A DNA stretch of 64,000 nt from Aureococcus anophagefferens (Eukaryota; Sar; Pelagophyceae; Pelagomonadales; Pelagomonadaceae): contig NW_008705565.1 of NCBI RefSeq assembly GCF_000186865.1, forward strand, positions 253,927 through 317,926. Direction: 5' to 3'. The position numbers and the translations under genes are program-made. Each line of letters opens with the position of its first letter. Within the stretch, counting starts at the first letter, position 1. The notes below the pieces were generated by a model. The model was not told the DNA's origin, searched no databases, and saw only the letters and a program-made list of their open reading frames with translations. Shown here piece by piece: positions 25,928 to 34,834 of the stretch.

Positions 25928-26297
25928 CGAGCTGCGCCGCGGTCCCGATTGGGCAAGTGTTGTGGGTAGGCAGCCGCTCAGAGATGTACCATGGCCGGCC
26001 GGGGCTCCATCGAGGAAACGTCGCACGACGCTCGGAGCTGTACCATAACCAATCGGGGCTCCATCGGATTAAAGTGCCGGCACGATGAAGTGCAAGTCCA
26101 CGCGTCCAAAAGTCGATGGCGCGTGACGGCCTTCGCCTCTGGCACTCAGTCCCAGCAACTACAAGGACCGCCGAGCGCCTCCGCCAGCCGTAGGACAGCA
26201 GCACCGCGTCGACGACCTCGCGCAGTCGCGGCCGTCCGAACCGCATCGCCTCCTTCAAGCGCCCCAACCGAGCCCGCCTCGAACGCTTCGGGAAGCC
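25928..26297. repeat. Divergent promoter region with tandem duplication
   Basis: This 370-base region lies between divergent genes. A unit TGTACCAT...GGGGCTCCATCG occurs at about 25985-26013 and again at about 26039-26067 (period near 54 bases), so a small tandem duplication is present. No TATA box was seen and the frames are non-coding. Confidence 0.4.
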
Positions 26298-27647
26298 ATG
26301 GCGATCAAGCCCGTGCAGCTGCGGTCTCCCTCGTCCGGCGGCGGCGACTGGGAGCTGGCGGCGTCGCGCTACATGATGGGCGCGCACGTCTGCCAGTGCG
26401 TCGGCGACCGCATCTGGGGCCTCTTCCTGCCGCTCTACCTCGCGGAGCTGTCGCCGGATTCCGTCGCGCCCGTCGCGGTCATCGAAGTCGCGCGGCACCT
26501 CGCGGGCATGCTCTTCTCGACGTCCGTCGCCGACGCCTGCGAGCGGCGCGGCGCGCGCACCGTGCTCTGGCTGTTGCTCCTCTGCGAGAACGCGGGCGTG
26601 CTCCTCGGCGCGTTCTGCTCGACGGCGGCCGGCGGCGCGTTCCTCAGCAAGCCCGTCTTCTGGCTCAGCGCGGCGTGCTTCGGCGTCGACGCCGTGTGCT
26701 CCGACGCGCTCCGGACTCTGGTCGGCAAGGTCTCCGTGCGCGCCCTGACGGGCGCCGTCGGCGGCTCGAAGCAGGCGAAGGGGCTGCTGGCGACGACGAA
26801 CGCGGCGCTCGTGCGCCTCGACATGGTCGTCGCGCTCGCGACGCCCGTCGTCGTCGGCGCCTGCGCGTCGAAGCTGGGCAACGTCGGCGCGGCCAAGGCC
26901 TTCGCGTTGCTCCACGTGCTGGGCTGCTTCGGCGTGCTGGGCTGCGCGACGCGGTTCCACGCGACCCTGGACGACCACGGGAAAAAGCCCGACGCCAAGC
27001 CCGCGGCGCCCGCGCGGACGCCGTCGGGCAGCGCCATCCTGGGCGCCAAGGAGACGCTGAAACGGTTGAGCCCCTTCGCGCGGGGGACCATGGACTGCTA
27101 CTGCCTCCTCTACTTCACGGTCCTGAGCCCGCACGGCGTGACGATCGCGTGGCTCCGCGGCGTCCGCCGGATGGACGCGACGCTCATCGGCGCGTTCCAG
27201 ACGGCGGCGCAGGCCGCGGGCCTCGCGGCGACCTACGCGACCCCGAAACTCATCGCGGCCCTGGGCCTGCCGGGCGCCGCGCGCGGCTCGAACGCGCTCC
27301 AGCTCGGCGCGAACGCGCTCGGCGTCGCGGCGCTCGTCTCCGGGCGGAGCGCGGTCTTCCTCGGGTCCCTCGTCGTCAGCCGCCTGGGCCTCTGGGCCTT
27401 CGATTTGGTGGAGCGCGAGGTCCTCCAGACCGCGGCGAGCGGCGACGACGCGTGCCTCGCGCTCTTCGCGGAGCAGAACAAGCGCACGTCCGCGGCGTCC
27501 CTCCTCATGTTCGGCGCGTCGGCGGTCTTCTCCGGCGCGGCCACGTTCCCCTACCTCATCGCCGCGTCCCTCGCGAACCTGTTCGTCGCGTCCTTCCTCC
27601 TCAACCGCGGCATCGCCGCCCCCGCGAAGGGGGAGAAGCGCGACTAA
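26298..27647 (+). CDS. Ferroportin (SLC40) iron exporter
   Basis: The 449-aa protein from ATG 26298 has about ten to twelve hydrophobic segments. Ferroportin-type features include an N-terminal S-R-Y-M-M-G and GDRIWGLFLPLYLAEL (family: GDRMW-x-F-A), VADACERRGARTVLW after TM2, LVRLDMVVALATPV, and VVSRLGLWAFDLVEREVLQ near the C-terminus, equivalent to the conserved R-x-G-L-W-x-F-D-L block. Ferroportins export Fe2+ from the cytosol or load or unload organelles. The middle loop (KKPDAKPAAPARTPSG) is short. It is convergent with an MFS gene, whose end lies 17 bases away. Membrane location is unknown; no clear signal or transit peptide. Confidence 0.8.
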   Translation: MAIKPVQLRSPSSGGGDWELAASRYMMGAHVCQCVGDRIWGLFLPLYLAELSPDSVAPVAVIEVARHLAGMLFSTSVADACERRGARTVLWLLLLCENAGVLLGAFCSTAAGGAFLSKPVFWLSAACFGVDAVCSDALRTLVGKVSVRALTGAVGGSKQAKGLLATTNAALVRLDMVVALATPVVVGACASKLGNVGAAKAFALLHVLGCFGVLGCATRFHATLDDHGKKPDAKPAAPARTPSGSAILGAKETLKRLSPFARGTMDCYCLLYFTVLSPHGVTIAWLRGVRRMDATLIGAFQTAAQAAGLAATYATPKLIAALGLPGAARGSNALQLGANALGVAALVSGRSAVFLGSLVVSRLGLWAFDLVEREVLQTAASGDDACLALFAEQNKRTSAASLLMFGASAVFSGAATFPYLIAASLANLFVASFLLNRGIAAPAKGEKRD

Positions 27648-27664
27648 GCGCGCTGCCTTCAACG

Positions 27665-28984
27665 TTAGTCGCGCCGGAGGCCGAGGAGCGCTACCGCGCC
27701 GGCGGCGAGCGCCGCGCCCTGGAACGCGGCGCACGTCTCGAAGCCGCGCCTGTTCGACGCGACCTGCGTGATGGCGGCGCCGCAGACCTGGAGCCACCAC
27801 TCGACGCAGCCGCCGGAGAAGACGCGCGCGGCCGGATTCGGCCCCGCGGACTTGCCCGCCTCGCCGAGCGCGAGGCCGACGAAGCCGATGGTCGACGCGC
27901 CCGCCGCGGCCATGAGCCCCACGCAGGCGTACTCGTCGCAGGCCGGCACGAGGCCCGTGGGCAGCACGGCGCCCGCGAGGCCGGCGATCGCCGCGACGCC
28001 CAAACCCAGGAGGCCGAGGAGGCAGCCCGCCTCGCGCCGCTCCACGGCGTCGTGGGCGAAGCCGAGGGCGAGGCCCGTGACGACGCCCGCCGCGATGAAG
28101 GCCGCGTTCGCGAGGGCCGTGACCTTGGGCGAGAAGGCGCAGGCCTCGTCGAAGACGATGTCCTGCGCGGCGGGCACCGCGAAGCCGACGCCGCCCGCGA
28201 GCGCGTAGGCCGCGCAGGACGCGAGCCAGCGCGGCCGCGCGGCGAGCTCCCTCACCGCCGTGGTCAGGCCGAACTTGGGCGACGGCGGCGCGACGTCGAG
28301 GTCCGCCGCGGCGACCTCCGCGGCGACGGCGCCGCCGCCGCCGTCCGCGGGCGGCTCCGGCGCGCCGAACGCGGCGAGCGCGAAGAGGAGGCCCGCGGCG
28401 GCGGCCTGGACCTCGAGCAGCCGCACGAGGCCGCCCTTGGCGACGCAGGCGTAGGGCACGAGCACCGCGCCGAGGAGCCAGCCGAAGTAGTTCGCCTGCA
28501 CGGTGAGCGACACGCCGAGCGGCCGCTCGGCCGCGGGGAGCCAGCGCTGGGACACGGACGTGAAGGCCGAGATGACGAAGCTCGCCGCGACGCCGAGGAG
28601 CACGCTCGACGCCATGGCCAGGGCGTAGGAGCCCACGTAGGCGCTGCCCGCGCGGAGCAGCGCCGCCGCGAGGTTGAGGCCGTGCATCGCCCGGAGCGCG
28701 CCGCGCTGCGTCGCCGGCGCCGACGTCCAGCGCACGGCGAGGAAGAAGGCCGGCAGCACGCTCAGGAGCGACGCGCTGTAGAGCCAGCTCACCTGCCCCG
28801 TCGTCGCCGAGAGGACGCCCGTCGAGAGGTCGGCGATGGGACTGAAGTTCATGAACTGGAAGGCGTTCATCGCCGACCCGCACGCCGTCAGCCCCACGGC
28901 GACCCAGCGCCGCGGATGCGCCGCCTCCTTGGGCGCCGCGCCGTCGAGTAGCGCATCATTGAGGCTGCCACGCTCCTCAGCCAT
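27665..28984 (-). CDS. MFS transporter, FLVCR-like
   Basis: From ATG 28984 the frame encodes 439 residues with about twelve hydrophobic segments, a short acidic N-terminus (MAEERGSLNDALLDG) and a central loop after TM6. The stretch ATTGQVSWLYSASLLSVLPA resembles the Q-x-x-W-L of the FLVCR/SLC49 group, and NYFGWLLGAVLVPYA also fits. FLVCR proteins move heme or choline-type metabolites. The subgroup call is tentative; membership in the major facilitator superfamily is firm. The frame is open further upstream but starts with TTG. It sits tail-to-tail with ferroportin. Confidence 0.65.
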   Translation of the reverse strand: MAEERGSLNDALLDGAAPKEAAHPRRWVAVGLTACGSAMNAFQFMNFSPIADLSTGVLSATTGQVSWLYSASLLSVLPAFFLAVRWTSAPATQRGALRAMHGLNLAAALLRAGSAYVGSYALAMASSVLLGVAASFVISAFTSVSQRWLPAAERPLGVSLTVQANYFGWLLGAVLVPYACVAKGGLVRLLEVQAAAAGLLFALAAFGAPEPPADGGGGAVAAEVAAADLDVAPPSPKFGLTTAVRELAARPRWLASCAAYALAGGVGFAVPAAQDIVFDEACAFSPKVTALANAAFIAAGVVTGLALGFAHDAVERREAGCLLGLLGLGVAAIAGLAGAVLPTGLVPACDEYACVGLMAAAGASTIGFVGLALGEAGKSAGPNPAARVFSGGCVEWWLQVCGAAITQVASNRRGFETCAAFQGAALAAGAVALLGLRRD

Positions 28985-29095
28985 CGGCGTCGCGTTCAAA
29001 CTACTCCACCCAATCAAAAGCTCGCACAAGGCTGCCCCCAGGCCAGCGGTGCAGTTCGAACGGCCGATGGCGAGGGCAGCGTCTTGATCACCGCG

Positions 29096-31259
29096 ATGGA
29101 GGCCTACGACCGGTTCCCGGACGCGCCGCTGCCGCTCGTCGAAGTGACTGAAGACTCGAGTCTTCGAGCAAACCCAGACACGCTCAAGCTGTTATCGACC
29201 ATCGAGGAGCGCCTGTGCGTCGTCGCGCTGTGCGGGCGCTACCGGTCGGGCAAGTCGTCGCTGCTCAACTGGATCCGTGATCCCTCTAACCGGGGCGGCT
29301 TCGCGGTCGGCCACGGCGTGTCGCGCTGCACGAAGGGCATCTGGGTCTGGGGCCGGCCGACGCCCGTGACTCTGAAAGACGGAACGAGCGCGGCGCTGCT
29401 GCTCCTGGACACGGAGGGCCTCGGCGGCCTCGGCGTCGACGGGTCCTACGACGCGACGATCAGCGTCCTGCATCCGTGACGATTTTCGAGAGATTTGGGG
29501 TGGGAAAACAATGAAAGATCGTTACCGACGCGTGCGGTAGGCGACGATCTTCGCGCTGGCCGCGCTGCTCTCTTCTACCGTTGCCTACAACTCGCTCGGC
29601 GCGCTCGACGAGCGGGCGATCGCGGACGTCGGCTTCGTCGCGCGGCTCAGCGCCTCCGTGCGCGCGCGGCCCGCGGCGCGCGGCGACGACGCCGACGCCG
29701 AGAGCCAGGCGCGCCACGAGCTCTCGCGGCACCTGCCGGCCTTCCTCTGGGTCCTGCGCGACTTCGCCCTGGACCTCGTCGACGAGGACGGCAAGGCGAT
29801 CGACAGCGACGCGTACCTCGAGCGCGCGCTGGCGCCGCGGGGCAACTCGTCCCAGGACTCGACGCGGCACGCGCTCCTCGGCTACTTTGCGCGGCGCGGC
29901 TGCGCGACGCTGCCGCGGCCCCACGACTCCGAGGCGGCCCTGAACGGCGGCGAACCCTCGGTGCCGCGGCCTGAGTTCGTGGCCGCGTTGGACGCGCTCC
30001 GCGAGCGGCTCTTCTCGCGCGCAGCGCCGAAGACCGTCGACGGCGTGCCGCTCCGGGGCGCGACCTTCGCCGGCGTCGTCGGCGCCCTGTGCGACGCGTT
30101 CGCGAACGGGGCCCTGCCGACGATGACGACGGCCTGGGCGGACGTCGCGCGGCGCGAACTCGAGGACGCGGCGCGCCTGGGCCGCGAGGCGCACGCGCGG
30201 GCGCTCGACGGCGCCGACGACGACCTCGCGCGGGCGCACGTGCGCGGCTGCCGCGCCTGCGAGGACACGCTGCGCCGGCGCTGCGGCGACTTTCTGCGGA
30301 GCGGCGAGGCCGCGGCCTTCGCGGCCGCGCTCGACCGCGCGAGGACGGCCTGCGACGCGGTCTACGACGACCGCCTCGCGCAGCGGCGGCGCGAGGCGGG
30401 GAAGGCCCTCGAGGCCGCGCTGCAGAGCTCGGACATCGCGCCCTTGGAGCGCGACGCGCGCGCGGGCCGGGGCTGGGCCGACGACGCCGAGGCCGAGGCC
30501 GCCGTCCTGGGCCTCGTCCAAGAGCTCGCGCCCCTCGCGCGTCGCGCGGGCGACGCGGCGGCGCTGCCGGCGGCGGCCGTCGCGCTCGCGTCGCGCGCCG
30601 CGCGCGCGGTCCACGACGCCGCCGACGCGCGCGGCGAGAAGCGGCGCTTCCACCTCCGCGAGGAGAACGACGCGCTCCGGGCCCGCGTCGCGCGCCTCGA
30701 GGCCGGCGCCGCGGCCCTGCGCGACGCGACGGAGGACGCGATGCGCCAGCGCGCGACGTCGACGGGCGAGCACGCGCTCTTGACCGCGCGGCTCGCCGCC
30801 GTCGAGGCCGACGCGCGCCGCGCGCGGGAGCGGAACCAGGCCCTGGTCCGGGACGCGCAGCTGCGGGCGGCGGAGCTCGAGGACGCGGCGGCGGCGCTGG
30901 CGAACGAGGAGTCGTGGCAGCGCGAGCTCCAGAAGCGCCTGGACGACACCCTGGCGACGCGCGACGCGGACGAGGCGCGGCACGCGGCGTCCCGCAAGGA
31001 CCTCGAGTTCAAGGTCACGCGCCTGTTCTCCGACCTCGAGGCGACGCGCGCGGCCCTCGACGCGCGGCCGCGGCGCAAGCCCAAGCGCGGCAGCTTCCGC
31101 CGCTACCACCCGGGCGCGACGTGCGTCTCCGTCGACACGCTCGACATGGACTACAAGCTCCGCATCGAGGGCGCGCCGGACGTCTTCGACGTCGAGGTCA
31201 TCGACCACATCGACGTCGACGCCCTCGACGCCGCGCCGGGGAGGATCGTGTCGAGGTAA
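29096..31259 (+). CDS. Guanylate-binding-protein-like large GTPase (copy 1), two exons
   Basis: Exons 29096-29452 and 29541-31259 give 691 aa. The GTPase domain shows G1 LCGRYRSGKSSLLNW (near residues 44-58), G3 LLLLDTEGLGGLGVDG and the GBP-type RD motif FLWVLRDFALDLVDEDG, followed by the NSSQDSTRHALLGYF region. The rest is a long alpha-helical and coiled-coil part (EENDALRARVARLEAG), and the tail ends RRYHPGATCVSVDTLDMDYK. GBPs are dynamin-related GTPases that assemble on membranes. The 88-nt intron is introner-like. It is a paralogue of the gene at 34835 with very similar N-terminal text but a different C-terminus (no SAM domain). The frame before the intron runs into TGA if unspliced. Confidence 0.85.
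29453..29540 (+). mobile_element. Introner-like intron in GBP copy 1
   Basis: This 88-nt insertion is absent at the same codon in the paralogous GBP gene (35204 region). It is flanked by a 9-base direct repeat, GCGACGATC, at 29453-29461 and 29541-29549. Splicing TACGAC|GCGACG...GCGGTAG|GCGACG restores the reading frame exactly, with the first repeat copy supplying a GC donor and the element supplying the TAG acceptor. Its interior (GCGTCCTGC, CCGTGACGAT, TTCGAGAG, GGGAAAAC) matches the intron at 56109-56188. Confidence 0.85.
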
Positions 31260-31463
31260 CGGGGAGGGCCTACGGAGGGTGTCGCTTCGCCGAAGACGAG
31301 GCCGACCCGTGCGGTCGTCGGCCGCGAGGAACTCGGCGGGGAGGAGTAGGCCGCGTGCGACCTGTGGTGGCGTGGGATTTTGAGCGAGTTGACTCGTTGT
31401 GGCTCGTCAAATTTACATAGTCATCATCTCCCGGGCGTCTGACGGCGAACTAGCCGATCGGCG

Positions 31464-32903
31464 ATGCGGAAACGAGTGAAGGATGTTCTTGTGTTCGGCT
31501 TCGGGTCGATTCTTCTATTCGGAGCATACAACGTGATCCGCCAAAACCAGCGAGTGATCGAGCAACACGCCGACCGGGCTCGCGCGTTGGAGGCTCGGCT
31601 CGGGCGCGCATTGGAGGCCGAGATCGAGCTGCTCAAAGCCGAGGCCGAGGCCGAGGCCGAGGCCGCGCGGTTCAAGGCCGGCGCCGACGCCGCGGCGGCG
31701 ACGTGCGAGGCCGAGCGCGTCGCGGACGCGGCCGCGGCGGAGCGCGAGCGGCTCCGGGCCGAGCAGCTACAGAAACTCGCGTTCGATCGCCTCCAGGCCG
31801 AGGCTGCGGCGGCGACGCGCACGGCTCGAAGCCTCGAGGCCGGGGCCGCGGCGGCCAAAAAAAAGATCGCGCAGCTCCAGAAGGACGACGCGAAAAAGAC
31901 GCTCGCCGAGGCCCAGGCGCTCGAGTCGCGGCGGCGGAGCCACCGGCGGATGACGGCGCCGCTGCGCGACGCCCCCCACCGCCTCGCAATCGTCGTGCCC
32001 TTCCGCGACGACGGCGGCGCGGACAAGCTCTCGCAGGGCATCGGCCGGTCGCGGAATCTGGACGAGTTCGGAAAGTACATGTGCGCGTTCGTCGACGTCC
32101 CCTTCGACGTCGTCGTCGTCGAGCAGTCGCCGGACGGCGCGTTCAACAAGGGCTCGCTCTTCAACGTGGGATACCAGCTGACGAAGGCGAGCCACGACTA
32201 CATGGTGCTCCAAGACGTCGACCAGGTGCCCGAGCGTCGCGACAACGCGTACGCGTGGCGCGACGAGCCGACGCTGTTGCTCGGCTCGACGTCGCAGTGG
32301 CAGTACGGGCCCTCTCCGAATTCGAACATCGTCGGCGGCGCTTTCCAGATCTCGCACGCGGAGTACTCGGACGTCGGCGGCTACTCGAACCTCTTCGTGG
32401 GCTGGGGCATGGAGGACCACAACATGGGCTGGCGCGTGCGCAAGCACATGGGCTACGGGAAGCTGGACGGACCCGTGGGCCGCTACACGGCGCTGGCGCA
32501 CACGCGCGTCATGGGTTTGGATCTCACGGAGCAGTACGGTCGCAACGCCGAGAACGCGGAGCGGGACCTGTCGCGCGGCGTCGACGAAATCCGCTTCACC
32601 GCGCTCGCCGAGACCGCGACGCCCTGCGGCGACGAATGCGCCGGGATCGCGACGGAGGCGCTCTGCGCGTCCGCGCGCGCGGACGCGACGGCGCTGGATT
32701 CGATCTTCGCGGCCGTCGCGGCGCACGACCGGACCGGCGCGAAGCCCGGCGACGTGGCCGCGGCGCGCGACGCGCTCGCGGCGATCCGGGCCGACGCCGG
32801 GGCCCGGCGGCGATGCGCGTGGCAGGAGGGGCGCTGCGTCAGCAAGGCGAGCGTGCGACGCGCGCTCGTGCGGCTCGATCCGCCGGCGCCGGCGTCACGC
32901 TAG
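31464..32903 (+). CDS. GT7-like (beta-1,4-galactosyltransferase family) glycosyltransferase, copy A
   Basis: The 479-aa type II protein has a basic start, a hydrophobic anchor (VFGFGSILLFGAYNVI, residues about 9-24), a long Ala/Glu/Arg coiled coil (residues about 35-155) and a catalytic domain from about residue 168. The catalytic motifs are HRLAIVVPFRDDGG, FNKGSLFNVGYQL, the metal-binding DVD in VLQDVDQVPERR and LFVGWGMEDHNMGWRV, equivalent to the WGWGxEDD loop of GT7 enzymes. Such enzymes transfer galactose or related sugars in the Golgi. The donor here is unknown. The C-terminal Cys-rich helical tail is shared with copy B. Copies A and B are about 90 percent identical in their catalytic parts. 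Confidence 0.8.
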   Translation: MRKRVKDVLVFGFGSILLFGAYNVIRQNQRVIEQHADRARALEARLGRALEAEIELLKAEAEAEAEAARFKAGADAAAATCEAERVADAAAAERERLRAEQLQKLAFDRLQAEAAAATRTARSLEAGAAAAKKKIAQLQKDDAKKTLAEAQALESRRRSHRRMTAPLRDAPHRLAIVVPFRDDGGADKLSQGIGRSRNLDEFGKYMCAFVDVPFDVVVVEQSPDGAFNKGSLFNVGYQLTKASHDYMVLQDVDQVPERRDNAYAWRDEPTLLLGSTSQWQYGPSPNSNIVGGAFQISHAEYSDVGGYSNLFVGWGMEDHNMGWRVRKHMGYGKLDGPVGRYTALAHTRVMGLDLTEQYGRNAENAERDLSRGVDEIRFTALAETATPCGDECAGIATEALCASARADATALDSIFAAVAAHDRTGAKPGDVAAARDALAAIRADAGARRRCAWQEGRCVSKASVRRALVRLDPPAPASR

Positions 32904-33075
32904 GCGGGGATACGCGAGCCTCCTACTTTAGACTTCGGCTCGCCACGGGAGGCCGGGTCACCGCGGTGGCCAGCGACCCCCGGCAACTGGCGGCGAGTCG
33001 TGAAATTACCTACTTTAGTAGTCGCTAATTGAGGCGTGGTCAGCCGGTCGTCGTGACAAAAAATCGGGCCAGGCG

Positions 33076-34596
33076 ATGCGTTTACGAGTGAAGGATGTTT
33101 GTGTGTTCGCCTTCGCTTCGATTTTTTGTTGTATGCTTTTTAATGGAGCATATCACTTCATCCGCCAAAAAGAGCGAGTGATCCAGCGCCAGCGACATAG
33201 GGCTCGCGATTTGGAGGCTCGGCTCGCGAGCGCATTGGAGGCCGAGATCGAGCTGCTCAAAGCCGAGGCCGAGGCCGAGGCCGAGGCCGCGCGGTGCAAG
33301 GCCGGCGCCGACGCCGCGGCGGCGACGCGCGAGGCCGAGCGCGTCGAGGCCGCGGCCGCGGCGGAGCGCGAGCGGCTCCGGGCCGAGCAGCTACGGAAAC
33401 TCGCGTTCGATCGCCGCCAGGCCGAGGCTGCGGCGGTGAAACCCTTATCTCGAAGCCTCGAGACGGCCCAAAAAAGGATCGCGCGGCTCGAGGCGGACGC
33501 CGCGACGAAGACGCTCGCCGAGGCCCGGGCGCTCGCGTCGCGGCGGCGGATCCACCGGCGGATGACGGCGCCGCTGCGCGACGCCCCCCACCGCCTCGCG
33601 ATCGTCGTGCCCTTCCGCGACGACGGCGGCGCGGACACGCTCTCGCAGGGCATCGGCCGGTCGCGGAATCTCGACGAGTTCGGAAGGTACATGTGCGCGT
33701 TCGTCGACGTCCCCTTCGACGTCGTCGTCGTCGAGCAGTCGCCGGACGGCGCGTTCAACAAGGGCTCGCTCTTCAACGTGGGCTACCAGATGACGAAGGC
33801 GAGCCACGACTACATGGTGCTCCAAGACGTCGACCAGGTGCCCGAGCGCCGCGAGAACGCGTACGCGTGGCGCGACGAGCCGACGCTGCTCCTCGGCGCG
33901 ACGTCGCAGTGGCAGTACAAGGTCTCGTCCAACGAGTCGCACGTCGTCGGCGGCGCGTTCCAGATCTCGCACGCGGAGTACTCGGACGTCGGCGGCTACT
34001 CGAACCTCTTCGAGGGCTGGGGCATGGAGGACCACAACATGGGCTGGCGCGTGCGCAAGCACATGGGCTACGGGAAGCTGGATGGAAACATTGGTCGCTA
34101 CACGGCGCTGGCGCACGAGCGCGTCAAGGGCCTGGATCGCACGGAGGCCTTTGGGCGCAACGCCGAGAACGCGGAGCGGGACCTGTCGCGCGGCGTCGAC
34201 GAGGTCCGCTTCACCGCGCTCGCCGAATCCGCGACGCCCTGCGGCGACGAGTGCGCCGGGATCGCGACGGAGGCGCTCTGCGCGTCCGCGCGCGCGAACG
34301 CGACGGCGCTGGATTCGATCTTCGCGGCCGTCGCGGCCCACGACCGGACCGACGCGAAGCCCGGCGACGTGGCCGCGGCGCGCGACGCGCTCGCGGCGGT
34401 GCGGGCCGACGCCGGGGCCCGGCGGCGATGCGCGTGGCAGGAGGAGCGCTGCGTCAGCAAGGCGAGCGTGCGACGCGCGCTCGTGCGGCTCGATCCGAGT
34501 CCGCCGGAGCCGGCCGACCCGCCCGGGGCCACGGTCGGAACTCGTGGAGGTCACAGTGGAGTGAGTGCGGGGAAACGCGAGCCTCCTACTTACTAG
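33076..34596 (+). CDS. GT7-like glycosyltransferase, copy B (tandem duplicate)
   Basis: The 506-aa paralogue of copy A has the same layout: basic start, hydrophobic anchor (VFAFASIFCCMLFNGAYHFI), coiled coil, then HRLAIVVPFRDDGG, FNKGSLFNVGYQM, DVDQVPERR and LFEGWGMEDHNMGWRV. Differences are spread over the stem (for example KPLSRSLETAQKRIARLE in place of the copy A sequence) and at KVSSNESHVVGGAF near the active site. The C-terminus is longer (PADPPGATVGTRGGHSG) because the stop differs. The 3' flanks of the two copies (about 32925-33010 and 34580-34720) also resemble each other, so the duplicated unit is about 1.6 kb. Whether the two differ in sugar specificity is open. Confidence 0.8.
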   Translation: MRLRVKDVCVFAFASIFCCMLFNGAYHFIRQKERVIQRQRHRARDLEARLASALEAEIELLKAEAEAEAEAARCKAGADAAAATREAERVEAAAAAERERLRAEQLRKLAFDRRQAEAAAVKPLSRSLETAQKRIARLEADAATKTLAEARALASRRRIHRRMTAPLRDAPHRLAIVVPFRDDGGADTLSQGIGRSRNLDEFGRYMCAFVDVPFDVVVVEQSPDGAFNKGSLFNVGYQMTKASHDYMVLQDVDQVPERRENAYAWRDEPTLLLGATSQWQYKVSSNESHVVGGAFQISHAEYSDVGGYSNLFEGWGMEDHNMGWRVRKHMGYGKLDGNIGRYTALAHERVKGLDRTEAFGRNAENAERDLSRGVDEVRFTALAESATPCGDECAGIATEALCASARANATALDSIFAAVAAHDRTDAKPGDVAAARDALAAVRADAGARRRCAWQEERCVSKASVRRALVRLDPSPPEPADPPGATVGTRGGHSGVSAGKREPPTY

Positions 34597-34834
34597 ACAA
34601 GTAAGACTTTGCTCAGTGCTTCGGCTCGCCGCCGTGACGGGAGGTCGCCGCGGTCAGGCCGCGGTGGCCAGCGACCCCCTGAGCGACCCCCCCGGCCACG
34701 GGCGGCGAGGCAGCCCCGAATCACTCGGCGGATATCCAACTTGTACAGGGCTGTGGACGCCGTCGCGCGCGCCGCGCGCCGCGCGCGCTGTGTGTCGATC
34801 GCGCGGCCGTGACGACGCGGTCGTAAAAAAAAAA

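Noticed and set aside
29084..29479. Separate short GBP gene ending at 29479
   Set aside because: The stop lies inside the introner; splicing rejoins the frame with the rest of the GTPase.
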